Shown here: positions 19,880-31,133 of the stretch, piece after piece
Numbering within the stretch: position 1 is the first letter of the stretch
How the letters are laid out: each line of letters starts with the position of its first letter
Assembly (NCBI GenBank): GCA_002238605.1
Contig: MPMR01000026.1
Coordinates: forward strand, 1 to 60,719
Direction of reading: 5' to 3'
Source of the DNA: BD2-11 clade cluster bacterium bin43
GTDB lineage: Bacteria; Gemmatimonadota; Gemmatimonadetes; Longimicrobiales; Gaopeijiaceae
DNA: 60,719 nucleotides
The notes under the pieces: model-generated
Databases searched by the model: none
What the model saw: the letters and a program-made list of their open reading frames with translations, nothing else
What the model was told of the DNA's origin: nothing
Program-made: the position numbers and the translations under genes

Positions 19880-20130
19880 GCCGGCCCGATTCCAGTCGCC
19901 GAGCCTCGGTTCGAAGAAGGCCGCACCAGGCAACGATTATCGACACGCTCCGGTTTCGGCCTCCTGCAGTGCCCCCGGTTTCCAAGTTCGATGAATGGCA
20001 TCCCGTTTGGCACGGGCGCGCCGTGCCCCACCTCGCCGCACACGCGGCAATCCTGGAACTCCAGCGGGCACGAGCGAACGAAGGGAGCTTCTGAAGGGCC
20101 CCGGGAACGGCAGTCGGCGCCGGCCGGCGG

Positions 20131-20928
20131 CTACAGGTCCGCAGCCAGCAACTCCAGCACACGGGCGTGCAACGCAGGGTGGGTGCTGGAAACCGCTGAA
20201 CGGCCGTGGATGGTGGGCTCGCCGGACACATCCGTGAAGCACCCGCCCGCTTCCGTGAGGATGGTCAGCAGGGGGGCGGCGTCCCAGGAGGCGAGTACCG
20301 GATCGACCATGACCTGAGCCCGGCCGGTGGCGACCAGGACGTGGCCGTAACAGTCGCCCCAGCTGCGCGTGATGCGGGCGGCGGCAGCGAGGGCTCTCCA
20401 GCCGGCTTCGGCGGGATGGCTATGAAACGCCGTCTCATCCGAGGTGAGCACGAGGCTCCCCTCAAGCCGGTTCTCGGCGGAAACTGAACACGGCTCACCG
20501 TTCCAGCGGCATCCGAGACCCCTGGCGGCCGTGACCGTCTCTCCGAGCGCCGGCAGATGGACCACCCCCACCACGGGCTCGCCTCCCACCTCGATGCCGA
20601 TGAGTACCCCCCACAGCGGCACCCCGTGGACGAACGACTTCGTGCCGTCGATGGGATCCAGGATCCAGCGCACGGGAGCGCCGGGGCGCACCTCGCCATG
20701 CTCTTCGCCGAAGATGCCGTGATCGGGATAGCGCCGCTGGATCTCCGCGCGCAGCAGGCTCTCGGTCTCGCGGTCGGCGATGGTGACCGGCGTGTCGTCG
20801 GCCTTGGTTTCGACCTCGATGCGGGCGCCGAAGTAGCCGAGGGCGACCTCTCCGGCGGCGCGCGCGAGCTCTTCGGCCGTGCGCGCCAGGTCAGCGAGTT
20901 CGGTGCCGGTCGGATTGGATTCGTTCAT
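20131..20928 (-). CDS. hisN: Inositol-monophosphatase-family protein, probably histidinol-phosphatase
   Basis: 265 residues with the metal-dependent phosphatase motifs GEEHG (74-78), DPIDGTKSF (91-99) and WDAAPLLTILTEAGG near residue 218. The full set of Mg-binding acids is present. The context PIDGTKSFVHGVPLWGVLIG is closest to the HisN type, which dephosphorylates histidinol phosphate in histidine synthesis; SuhB or CysQ activity cannot be excluded. Start at ATG 20928 with the N-terminus typical for the family. Last gene of a minus-strand run, 81 bases after the GGDEF gene. Confidence 0.82.
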   Translation of the reverse strand: MNESNPTGTELADLARTAEELARAAGEVALGYFGARIEVETKADDTPVTIADRETESLLRAEIQRRYPDHGIFGEEHGEVRPGAPVRWILDPIDGTKSFVHGVPLWGVLIGIEVGGEPVVGVVHLPALGETVTAARGLGCRWNGEPCSVSAENRLEGSLVLTSDETAFHSHPAEAGWRALAAAARITRSWGDCYGHVLVATGRAQVMVDPVLASWDAAPLLTILTEAGGCFTDVSGEPTIHGRSAVSSTHPALHARVLELLAADL

Positions 20929-21009
20929 GGCGGACGTCAGGCGGGGCGGGGGGGGCCGATCCCCGCACGGGGAGGAAGCCGGCACGAGCCGTGCAAGCGC
21001 GCCCCAATA

Positions 21010-21720
21010 CTACCGAAAGCCCAGGTCGGCCGGGAGCGGCCGGGCGGCCGAGCGACGGCGGCGGAGATCCCGATCCGCCGCCGCCAGGAGGTCCTGCCAG
21101 CGCCGCATGCCGGCGTCCATGGCGGCAAGACCGAAGCTGACCGTGATTCCCCGGGAGGAGAGCGACGTATATCGCGCGACCGACCGCGCCATGCGGTCCG
21201 CGGCCCCGCGAGCCCGACCGGGCTGCTCGCCCGTGAAGACCACAACGAACTCGTCGCCGCCCAGCCGCGCGGCAAAGTGCGAATACCCGCACGCCCTCGA
21301 CACCACTGTGCCCACGGCGGCCAGCACCCGGTCGCCCTCGGCATAGCCCCGCCGGTGGTTGAAGCCCTTGAAGTCGTCCACGTCGAAGACGGCCAGTGAG
21401 AACGGATGCCCGCCACCGTCGGCCAGGAGACGATCCAGGTAGAGCTCAAGATGGCGGCGATTCGGGAGACCGGTCAGCAGATCGGTAAGCGCCAGGCGCC
21501 GATTGACTTCCGCGATCCGCTCCATCCGGCGCAGCCTCAGCTCCAGCTCCCGGACGTAGCGAGCGTCGAGACGGCAGTGGATGCCGGGGCGCGGCCTTCG
21601 CCTCCGGCGGGGGATCCGGGCCGATTTCTGCTTCGCGCGTCCACCTGAACACGCCGCGGGCCCGGAGAGATGTGCCAAGAGCGTGATCCCGCGCGGAGTG
21701 TGGACGAACGGGCGACCCAT
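21010..21720 (-). CDS. GGDEF-domain protein, probable diguanylate cyclase
   Basis: 236 residues. After a basic N-terminus and a short helical stretch (RYVRELELRLRRMERIAEVNRRL), a complete GGDEF domain follows: LTDLLTGLPNRRHLE, FDVDDFKGFN and the active-site GGDEF at 154-158. It should make cyclic di-GMP from GTP. There is no receiver, PAS or transmembrane input domain. The RxxD inhibitory site five residues before GGDEF is not seen, so product inhibition is probably absent. Starts at 21720 or 21741 are both possible. Soluble cytoplasmic protein; what it senses is unknown. Confidence 0.82.
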   Translation of the reverse strand: MGRPFVHTPRGITLLAHLSGPAACSGGRAKQKSARIPRRRRRPRPGIHCRLDARYVRELELRLRRMERIAEVNRRLALTDLLTGLPNRRHLELYLDRLLADGGGHPFSLAVFDVDDFKGFNHRRGYAEGDRVLAAVGTVVSRACGYSHFAARLGGDEFVVVFTGEQPGRARGAADRMARSVARYTSLSSRGITVSFGLAAMDAGMRRWQDLLAAADRDLRRRRSAARPLPADLGFR

Positions 21721-21794
21721 GAGGCTATCGCAAGGCCGCATGGGCGGGAATGGGAGATTGGGACCGGTGGCGTCCCGATCCAGGGGAGCGGGCG

Positions 21795-22706
21795 TCAGTC
21801 GGCCAGCCCCGCCGGTGACGGAGTGGCCGCCCCGGCCCGGTCCGCGGATTCGGCCCCGCCAGCGGATTCGGTCCCGTCGACGGATTCGGTCCCATCGGCG
21901 TATTCGGCGGCATCGGCGGATTCGGCCGCGTCGCGCCCGGCGGTCGATCCCTCCGCGCGCTCGGCGTAGCGCCTGATCTCGTAGCCGACGGCTCGCAGGA
22001 TTCCCGCCTCCTGGGTGTCCGGTTCGGCGCGCGCGATGGTCGTCCGCAGCGTGCGCATCACCCCTTCGGGCGCCCGGCGGGTGAAGAAGTCGATGCGGTC
22101 GAGGCCGCGCTCGAGCACCGCGTAGGTCTCCTCCAACTCGGCGCTGGTAGCGGGTTCGGTCGCGCGCCGCCCCCGGGGCAGCTCGGCCGCGTCGTGTGCC
22201 GCCAGGAAGATCTCGTACGCCAGGATCAGCACCGCCTGTGCGAGATTGAGGCTCTTGTATTCGGGCAGGGTCGGGACGATCGCCACCCGGTTGCACAGGT
22301 CGAGCGCCTGGTTGGAAAGCCCCCGGTCCTCGCGGCCAAAAAGCACCGCTACCGTGCCGCGGGAGGCGCGCTCCACCACCTGGGCCGCCAGCTCGCGGGG
22401 TCGTCCGTAGTTGCGGTGGGCGGTGCGGGCGCGCGCGGTCGTTCCGAGTACGAAGACGGTGTCGGCCAGCGCGTCGGCCAGGGTGTCGTGGATCTCGGCG
22501 CGCTCGACCAGAGGGTCGCTGCGGTGGGCGATGCCGGTGATGCGCCAGGCATCGAACTCGGCGGGACGAACCAGGCGCAGGCGGTTGAGCCCCATGTTCA
22601 TCATCGCCCGCACCGTGCCGGCGATGTTGACCAGGTTCTGCGGCTCGTGCAGCACGACCACCACGTTGGAAAGCGGAGAGGCTTCCGCCGGCACATCTCC
22701 CTGCAT
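21795..22706 (-). CDS. TrmJ-like tRNA/rRNA 2'-O-methyltransferase (SPOUT family)
   Basis: 303 residues. The SPOUT fold motifs are clear: VVLHEPQNLVNIAGTVRAM (N-terminal), GTVAVLFGREDRGLSN (cofactor-binding knot) and NLAQAVLILAYE. This fits TrmJ, which methylates ribose at position 32 of tRNAs, though other TrmH-family targets are possible. The C-terminus departs from the family: after about residue 260 there are five hexapeptide repeats (ESADGT-like), acidic and probably disordered. Start ATG 22706. It follows tatA by 47 bases on the same strand. Confidence 0.85.
   Translation of the reverse strand: MQGDVPAEASPLSNVVVVLHEPQNLVNIAGTVRAMMNMGLNRLRLVRPAEFDAWRITGIAHRSDPLVERAEIHDTLADALADTVFVLGTTARARTAHRNYGRPRELAAQVVERASRGTVAVLFGREDRGLSNQALDLCNRVAIVPTLPEYKSLNLAQAVLILAYEIFLAAHDAAELPRGRRATEPATSAELEETYAVLERGLDRIDFFTRRAPEGVMRTLRTTIARAEPDTQEAGILRAVGYEIRRYAERAEGSTAGRDAAESADAAEYADGTESVDGTESAGGAESADRAGAATPSPAGLAD
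21834..21923 (-). repeat. Five 18-bp repeats coding an acidic hexapeptide
   Basis: Within the 3' end of the TrmJ-like gene, an 18-base unit containing CGGATTCGG or close variants occurs five times in register. It encodes ESADAA, EYADGT, ESVDGT, ESAGGA and ESADRA. In-frame copy changes would only lengthen or shorten the tail, so it is a likely site of length variation. Confidence 0.8.
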
Positions 22707-22753
22707 GGGGCGGGTCAGCGTTCGTGGATGAATCCGCGAGAGTCCACGGGCTG

Positions 22754-22987
22754 TCAGGACTCAGGGGCTACTTCTTCGTCGGGCGCCTCGGGGAGCTGGG
22801 GCAGCTCTTCCGCCTGCCCCTCCTTGAGACCACGCTTGAAATTCTTGATGCCCGTGCCCACCCCGCGGGCGAACTCGGGAATCTTGCGGCCTCCGAAGAA
22901 GAGGACCAGGAGGCCCATCGCCAGAAGAATCTCGTTGAACCCCAGGAACAGGGGCAGGGCCACAAAGACCAGGTCTGGACCGAACAT
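22754..22987 (-). CDS. tatA: Twin-arginine translocase subunit TatA/TatE
   Basis: 77 residues: one N-terminal transmembrane helix, the FGGRKIPEFARGVGTGIKNFK hinge plus amphipathic helix typical of TatA, and an acidic Glu/Pro-rich tail. TatA forms the size-adaptable pore that moves folded Tat substrates, such as ActB in this window. No tatB or tatC is adjacent. It lies between the acyl-CoA dehydrogenase and TrmJ-like genes on the same strand. Confidence 0.92.
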   Translation of the reverse strand: MFGPDLVFVALPLFLGFNEILLAMGLLVLFFGGRKIPEFARGVGTGIKNFKRGLKEGQAEELPQLPEAPDEEVAPES

Positions 22988-23023
22988 GTTCTTGCCTCGA
23001 TGTCGTGGGTCGACCCGGAGAAG

Positions 23024-24205
23024 CTAGGCTCCCGCCTCTCGCAGCAACAGCTTCGCAATGGTCTGAAGCTGCATGTTGGTCGTCCCTTCATAAATGGTAC
23101 CGATCTTGGCGTCGCGATAGAGCTTCTCCACCGGGTACTCGCTCGTGAAGCCGTATCCGCCGTGCAGGTCCACGCACTCCGACGCCACCCTCTGGGCCAC
23201 CTGCGAGGCGAAGAGCTTGGCCATCGCCGCCTGACGAATGTAAGGGAACCCGCCGTCGCGCAGGCGCGCCGCATTGTACACCAGCAGGCGGGCCGCCTCC
23301 ACGTCGGTGGCCATCTGCGCGAGCTGGAACTGAACCCCCTGGAAGTCGGAAACCGAGCGGCCGAACTGCTCCCGCTGCCGCGTATAGCGCAGGGTGTGGT
23401 CGAGCGCTCCCTGCGCCAGCCCCACCATCTGGGCTCCGATGCCGATGCGTCCCTCGTTGAGGGTGGCGATCGCGATCCTGTAGCCGAGGCCGACCTCGCC
23501 CAGCAGATTCCCGCCGGGGACCCGGCAACCGTCCAGCACCACCTCGGTCGTCGACGACGCTCGAATCCCCAGCTTCCGCTCCCTCCTGCCCACGGAGAGG
23601 CCCGGCGTTTTCCTGTCCACCAGAAACGCGGTGATGCCGCGGTAGCCCGAATCCGGATCGACGTTGGCGAAGACGATGTAGAGCCCGGCTTCGGCTCCGT
23701 TGGTGATCCAGAGCTTCTGGCCGGTCAGGATCCAGTCGTCGCCCGCGCGCACCGCCGTGCATCGGAGGGCGAAGGCGTCGGACCCGCTTCCCGCCTCGGA
23801 GAGCGCGTAGGCGCCGACGGTGTCGGAGGCCAGGCGCGGCAGATGGCGGCGCTGCTGCTGCTCGGTTCCGTAGCGGAGGAGCGCATTGATCACGAGGGTG
23901 TTCTGCACGTCCACCAGCACGGCCACCGCGGGGTCCACGGCGGAGAGTTCCTCGACGACGAGCACCGCCGCGAAGAACGAGCTGTCCGCTCCCCCGAAGC
24001 GTTCGGGGATCTCAACCCCCATGAGGCCGAGTTCGAACAGCTTGCGGATCAGCGCCGGATCCATGGCCTGCTCGGTATCCATGGCGGATGCCCTAGGTGC
24101 GATCTCGCTCCGCGCGAAGTCCCGCACGGCCTGCTGGAGGAAGCGTTCCTCCTCGCCAAGGGAGGTCAGCGGGCTGCGCATTCCGTTTGGGAAGCCTGCC
24201 TGCAT
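23024..24205 (-). CDS. Acyl-CoA dehydrogenase (short/branched-chain type)
   Basis: 393 residues with the complete acyl-CoA dehydrogenase fold, an FAD enzyme that makes the trans-2 double bond in acyl-CoA and passes electrons to ETF. Seen: YALSEAGSGSDAFAL and WITNGAEAG (FAD and substrate loops), the RxxFG dimer region REQFGRSVSDFQ, and the catalytic glutamate in IYEGTTNMQLQTIAK near the C-terminus. Start chosen at ATG 24205 with AGGA upstream; 24181 is an in-frame alternative. First gene of the minus-strand run that includes tatA. The chain-length class is by general resemblance only. Confidence 0.9.
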   Translation of the reverse strand: MQAGFPNGMRSPLTSLGEEERFLQQAVRDFARSEIAPRASAMDTEQAMDPALIRKLFELGLMGVEIPERFGGADSSFFAAVLVVEELSAVDPAVAVLVDVQNTLVINALLRYGTEQQQRRHLPRLASDTVGAYALSEAGSGSDAFALRCTAVRAGDDWILTGQKLWITNGAEAGLYIVFANVDPDSGYRGITAFLVDRKTPGLSVGRRERKLGIRASSTTEVVLDGCRVPGGNLLGEVGLGYRIAIATLNEGRIGIGAQMVGLAQGALDHTLRYTRQREQFGRSVSDFQGVQFQLAQMATDVEAARLLVYNAARLRDGGFPYIRQAAMAKLFASQVAQRVASECVDLHGGYGFTSEYPVEKLYRDAKIGTIYEGTTNMQLQTIAKLLLREAGA

Positions 24206-24398
24206 CAATGCACTGTTTCCTGCGCCGGGAGTCGAAGAGGGAACCGGTCCATGAACCGCCTTCCGATCCATGGGCGGTACCGGGGGCGCCACGCGCGCGC
24301 GGCGCGCCGTACAACCCCCCGATGGCGCCCGGCGTTCCCCCGCGGAACCCTGAGCCCCGGCCCGATCCGGCTTCCGCGCCGGGGTGCCGGCATCGGGG

Positions 24399-24428
24399 TT
24401 GACGGGGCAGGAACGCGCTTTCTATAGT
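24399..24428 (+). promoter_or_regulatory. Promoter of the gcvH-gcvP unit
   Basis: TTGACG (24399-24404), an 18-base spacer and TATAGT (24423-24428) give a near-consensus promoter. The leader to gcvH would be about 40 bases, too short for a glycine riboswitch, and none is seen. Confidence 0.65.
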
Positions 24429-24474
24429 CCCGAACCGAAATCCACCCCCGATCACTCTTGTGCCCGGAGCACCC

Positions 24475-24864
24475 ATGTCCGACATCCCCGAGCATCTCTA
24501 CTACACCGAGGAGCATGAGTATGTGGGGGAAACCGACGAGGAGAGCGTCTACGTCGTCGGGATCACCGACTACGCGCAGGGGGAGCTGGGCGACATCGTG
24601 TACGTGGAACTGCCCAGGGTCGGCACCCACTTCGACCGCATGGAGGTGTTCGGCGTCATCGAGGCGGTGAAGGCGGTCAGCGACCTCTACTGCCCCATCG
24701 CGGGCGAGGTCGTCGAGGTCAACGAGGCCATCGACCTGGATCCGGCACTGGTCAACAGCGATGCCTACGGCGACGGCTGGATGATCAAGCTGCGCGCGGA
24801 GGACGACGACGCGCTCGAGGGCCTGATGAGCCCCGAGGACTACGAGTCCCACATCGACGGGTGA
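24475..24864 (+). CDS. gcvH: Glycine cleavage system H protein
   Basis: 129 residues with the lipoyl-domain fold. The lipoylated lysine is Lys66 in the motif [21 protein letters not shown] protein shuttles the aminomethyl group from the P protein to the T protein. A CGGAG precedes the ATG. It is followed 37 bases later by gcvP. A lipoate ligase-like gene two genes further on could supply its cofactor. Confidence 0.96.
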   Translation: MSDIPEHLYYTEEHEYVGETDEESVYVVGITDYAQGELGDIVYVELPRVGTHFDRMEVFGVIEAVKAVSDLYCPIAGEVVEVNEAIDLDPALVNSDAYGDGWMIKLRAEDDDALEGLMSPEDYESHIDG

Positions 24865-24901
24865 TGAGCACCGCATCCGCGCTTCGAGCATCGCCCGACT
24901 G

Positions 24902-27775
<2,874 letters not shown>

Positions 27776-27777
27776 CC

Positions 27778-28473
27778 ATGGCCACGCTGACGTATCACGG
27801 ACACGCGACCTTCCTGCTCGAGCTGGACGACGGCACGCGCATCTCGATCGATCCCTGGTACGAGGAGAGCCCCGCCAACGACCTGTCCCTCGCGGATCTG
27901 GGCGACGTCGACTACGTGCTCTGCTCGCACGGGCACTTCGATCACTTCGCGGACGCCATTCCTCTGGCGAACGCGACCGGGGCCACGCTGGTGTCGACCT
28001 TCGAGATCGTGGCCTTCGCCCAGACCCAGGGGGTCGAGAACGCGCATCCGATGCACATCGGGGGGGGCTACAACTTCCCCTTCGGGCGCGTGAAGATGAC
28101 GCCCGCGCTGCACGGCGGCCAGGTGCACGGCGACAATACCGGCGCGTACACGACGGTCCCGGGCGGGCTGCTCATCGACGCCGGCGGCACCCGGGTCTAT
28201 CACGCGGGCGACACCGCGCTGCTGACCGACATGAAGCTGCTGCGCGGCCAGGTGGACGTGGCCCTGCTGCCGATCGGCGACAACTTCACCATGGGGCCGG
28301 AGGACGCCGCCATCGCGGTGGACTTCATCCAGCCGTCGGTGGTGGTGCCGATCCACTACAACACCTTCCCGCCCATCGAGCAGGATCCGGAGGCGTTCCG
28401 GGCGCTGGTGGGGGACGCCGCGCGGGTGGAGGTGATGGCAAGTGGGGACGTGCTGGGGCTGGACGGGGGCTGA
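27778..28473 (+). CDS. UPF0173-type metal-dependent hydrolase (MBL fold)
   Basis: 231-residue metallo-beta-lactamase-fold protein of the UPF0173 type. The metal motif HGHFDH is at 51-56, a further His is in the segment ALHGGQVHGD, the bridging Asp is in YHAGDTALLTDM, and a late His is in VVPIHYNTFP. The substrate is unknown for the family. It starts two bases after the gcvP stop, so it is co-transcribed; why it sits with glycine cleavage is unclear. Confidence 0.9.
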   Translation: MATLTYHGHATFLLELDDGTRISIDPWYEESPANDLSLADLGDVDYVLCSHGHFDHFADAIPLANATGATLVSTFEIVAFAQTQGVENAHPMHIGGGYNFPFGRVKMTPALHGGQVHGDNTGAYTTVPGGLLIDAGGTRVYHAGDTALLTDMKLLRGQVDVALLPIGDNFTMGPEDAAIAVDFIQPSVVVPIHYNTFPPIEQDPEAFRALVGDAARVEVMASGDVLGLDGG

Positions 28474-28638
28474 GGGAGGTCGCGGGGTCGGCGCACGCTC
28501 GGTTGAGGTCCGGCCGGGGATTTCCGGCGGAATGCGGAGCCCGGGGGAAGATGCGCCAGCGCGACACAGCTCGCCGGTGGTTCGCTTGCTCACGGCCAGT
28601 CGGCGGACGGGCGGAGATTGGGCGGCCCGGGGGATGAA

Positions 28639-29502
28639 ATGACGGGACGCATGGCCGTCCTGCCGGCGGCCGGAACGGATCATCCGGCCGGCGGGGAGCA
28701 GGGGCGCGAGGCGGCTCGCCGGATGGGTCGACTCCGCTGGACGGTGGTCTTCGACCCGCCCCGCGACGGCGCCGTCAACATGGCGGTGGACCACGCGCTG
28801 GCCGAGACGGTCGATCCGGACGCGGGGTGGCTGCGCCTCTACCGCTGGACGCGCCCCACCCTTTCGCTGGGCCGCAACGAGCCGGCCGCGGACTGCTACG
28901 ACTTCGAGCGCGCGGCGCGGCTGGGGGTCGACGTGGTGCGCCGTCCCACAGGCGGCCGGGGCGTGCTGCACGACGCCGAGCTGACCTACGCGGTGGTCGC
29001 CCCGATCGCCGCGGCGGGGCGGTTGCGGGCGGCCTACGCGGCGGTGCACGCCGGCCTGGCCGCCGGGCTGCGCGCCCTCGGGGCGGACGCCCGGTTGGCC
29101 GCGGGGGTGGCCCCGGGTCCGCCTCGGGCGGGAGCATGCTTCGACGCGACCGCCGGGGGGGAGGTGGTGGCGGGGGGGCGGAAGCTCACCGGCAGCGCCC
29201 AGGCACGCATCGGGCGCGCCCTGCTGCAGCACGGGTCCGTGCTGATCGACGGCACCCAGGAGCTCGCCCGCAAACTCTGCCGGCAGCCCGCCGATGCGGA
29301 CGCGGCGCCCGCGTCCACGACCCTGCGCGAACAGCTCGGCCGCACGCCCACATGGGAGGAGGTCGCGAAGGCGGTTACGGAAGGGCTCGCCGCCGGGCTG
29401 GAAACGGAGATCGCGCAAGGACCGCTCCCGCGGCGGGCGCTGCCGCTGATCCGCCCACTGGAGCGCCGGTACCGATCAAGGGAGTGGACGCTGCGCCGCT
29501 GA
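28639..29502 (+). CDS. Lipoate-protein ligase A/B-family protein
   Basis: 287 residues of the biotin/lipoate protein ligase fold. Seen are DGAVNMAVDHAL at the usual N-terminal position, RRPTGGRGVLHDAELTY (the lipoyl-AMP site) and GGRKLTGSAQ with the key lysine, Lys182. The enzyme would attach lipoate or octanoate to lipoyl domains such as GcvH encoded just upstream. GGGGGA lies before ATG 28639, but the family normally begins near ATG 28723, so the first 28 residues may not be translated. It has a C-terminal domain with helix content, suggesting a ligase rather than a bare LipM. Confidence 0.85.
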   Translation: MTGRMAVLPAAGTDHPAGGEQGREAARRMGRLRWTVVFDPPRDGAVNMAVDHALAETVDPDAGWLRLYRWTRPTLSLGRNEPAADCYDFERAARLGVDVVRRPTGGRGVLHDAELTYAVVAPIAAAGRLRAAYAAVHAGLAAGLRALGADARLAAGVAPGPPRAGACFDATAGGEVVAGGRKLTGSAQARIGRALLQHGSVLIDGTQELARKLCRQPADADAAPASTTLREQLGRTPTWEEVAKAVTEGLAAGLETEIAQGPLPRRALPLIRPLERRYRSREWTLRR

Positions 29503-29602
29503 GACGGTGATCAGGCACGTTGACCTTCGCCGGGGAACCGCCAGATTTCGCGTTGTGCCAGCCCTGGGGCGAGCCACATGCGCCTCTTCTCCGACGATCG
29601 AT

Positions 29603-30859
29603 ATGAATCCGACCAGCCGACCAGTCGAGCAAACCGGGAGTCAGGTGGTCGTCTCCGGCAGCCTGGACCTCGACACGTTTCGCCGTCTGTTGGCAGCGGT
29701 ACACCAGGCCACGCGCGAAAACGGTTACGCCAGGGTTACGCTCGATTTTTCCGGCACGACCTGGGTAGATCCCGGTCCGATGGTTGCCGTGCTCGCATCC
29801 TGCATCCGGCTCCGCGACGAATTCGATGTGGATTTTTCCCTGGTTCGCCCAAGCGCGGGAAGCGTGCGGCGGCTCTTTACGAACGCCAACTGGGCGCACC
29901 TGGTGGCACCGAAGGAGTTCTCGAAGTCAACGTGGCATCCCCCATCCGGGCTGCCCGCCAGCCGGTTCAGCTCGCCGGGGGAACAGGACGGGATCGTGAG
30001 CCGGATCGTCGATGCGGTCCTTGCTTCTCCCGCGGGGCTCGCGCGTCCAAGTCTCGCAGCCTTCGAGTGGGCGGTTAACGAGATTACCGACAACGTGCTT
30101 CAGCACGCGGACTCGGCGCAGGGCGGGCTGGTGCAGCTGAATCACCATCCCAACAGGAAACAATTGGAGTTCGCGGTTGCCGATGCCGGTCGAGGAATCC
30201 CCGAAACCATGAGAACCACAAGGCCTTCGATTTCGGACCTGGATGCGTTGCAACTCTCCGTGCAGCGTGGAATCACCCGGGACAAGGAGGTAGGTCAGGG
30301 AAACGGCCTGTTCGGAACACACAGGGCAGCCCGGGTGGGCAGCGGCGATTTCGTAATCCACTCCGGATACGCGAGCATCCACTCCGAACTCAAGGCTCGT
30401 GAGGAAGCCGTCCCGGTCGCGGGTACATTGGTTGTCGTCACGCTGGACTATTCCGATCCGGACGCCCTGTGGCGAGCGCTCGACATCCAGGACACCGGCG
30501 CCGATCCGGCAGGCGATTACATCGAAAACCGCTACGAATCGGACACCGGGGATGTTCTGCAGTTCGTCGTGCGCAGCGAGGTCAGTTCGGTCGGGTCGAG
30601 ATCGGCGGGCAAGTTCGCGCGTATCAAGCTTGAGAACCTGATGAAGATGTATCCCGGCCATCCAGTCAATATCGACTTCCACAACATTCCCGTTGTCTCC
30701 AGCAGCTTCGCGGACGAGCTGCTGGGTAAGCTCTTTGTAGGCATGGGAGCACTGCGGTTCATGAGGATCGTCCGGTTCCAGCGGGTGTCGTCGACGGTTC
30801 GGGCCGTGCTGGACCGCGCGATCCTGCAACGGGCGGGACAGGAAGGTGCGGGGCACTGA
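29603..30859 (+). CDS. Three-domain STAS / HATPase / STAS-like (DUF4325) regulator
   Basis: 418 residues from ATG 29603 (a GTG at 29507 in frame would add 32). Domain order: a STAS-like segment (about 15-105, VTLDFSGTTWVDPGPMVAVL); a GHKL ATPase of the anti-sigma/serine-kinase type with N box NEITDNVLQHA (Asn159), G1 box VADAGRGIP (Asp194) and G2 box GQGNGLFG (about 232); and a C-terminal STAS-like DUF4325 segment (VNIDFHNIPVVSSSFADELL). It is soluble. Putting both partner-switch module types in one chain suggests an intramolecular switch. The gene stands alone and has visibly lower GC: bases 30661-30720 are 53% by count, against over 80% in parts of the neighbour. Transfer is possible. Confidence 0.75.
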   Translation: MNPTSRPVEQTGSQVVVSGSLDLDTFRRLLAAVHQATRENGYARVTLDFSGTTWVDPGPMVAVLASCIRLRDEFDVDFSLVRPSAGSVRRLFTNANWAHLVAPKEFSKSTWHPPSGLPASRFSSPGEQDGIVSRIVDAVLASPAGLARPSLAAFEWAVNEITDNVLQHADSAQGGLVQLNHHPNRKQLEFAVADAGRGIPETMRTTRPSISDLDALQLSVQRGITRDKEVGQGNGLFGTHRAARVGSGDFVIHSGYASIHSELKAREEAVPVAGTLVVVTLDYSDPDALWRALDIQDTGADPAGDYIENRYESDTGDVLQFVVRSEVSSVGSRSAGKFARIKLENLMKMYPGHPVNIDFHNIPVVSSSFADELLGKLFVGMGALRFMRIVRFQRVSSTVRAVLDRAILQRAGQEGAGH

Positions 30860-31061
30860 CCTCGACCTCGGCGAGCCGGTTTTCCCGACCTCCCCGAAGC
30901 CGGATCGGCATGGAGGGCATCGCGATCGATGGCGCTCGCTCAGGGGCCGCCCCGGATGTGTCAGGCATTTCTCAAGTTACGATGCGGCCTGCCACCTCAG
31001 ACGAGCGCCGGACAACCCTTGACACACCCCGGAGGTGCTTTCATCTTGGCTGCTCCGGTGC

Positions 31062-31067
31062 TAGGAT
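31062..31067 (+). promoter_or_regulatory. Candidate extended -10 element upstream of the TolQ/ExbB-like gene
   Basis: TGCTAGGAT has the TGn extension and a TAGGAT -10 box (31062-31067), with only a weak -35 (CTTTCA, 17 bases before). A perfect TTGACA at 31019-31024 is too far away to pair with it. The rest of the 274-base gap holds nothing I can identify. Confidence 0.35.
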
Positions 31068-31133
31068 AAGCTTCGGTAGACTCGGTGGGCTGTCCGCTGT
31101 GGGCAGTCATTTCGTTTGCCTTGAAACCAGCTC

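Noticed and set aside
19876..20090. A minus-strand cysteine-containing reading (CPLEFQDCRVCGEVGH) in the gap after actF that looks like a small zinc-binding protein.
   Set aside because: It has no good start codon or ribosome site, its codon use is not convincingly coding, and I know no matching family. It may deserve a search but is not supported as a gene.
24429..24474. A glycine riboswitch ahead of gcvH.
   Set aside because: The leader from the predicted promoter is about 40 bases, too short for the aptamer, and no matching stems are seen.
31019..31024. A perfect TTGACA taken as the -35 of the TolQ/ExbB-like gene.
   Set aside because: The sequence 17 bases downstream (CATCTT) is a poor -10, and the better TAGGAT box is 37 bases away.
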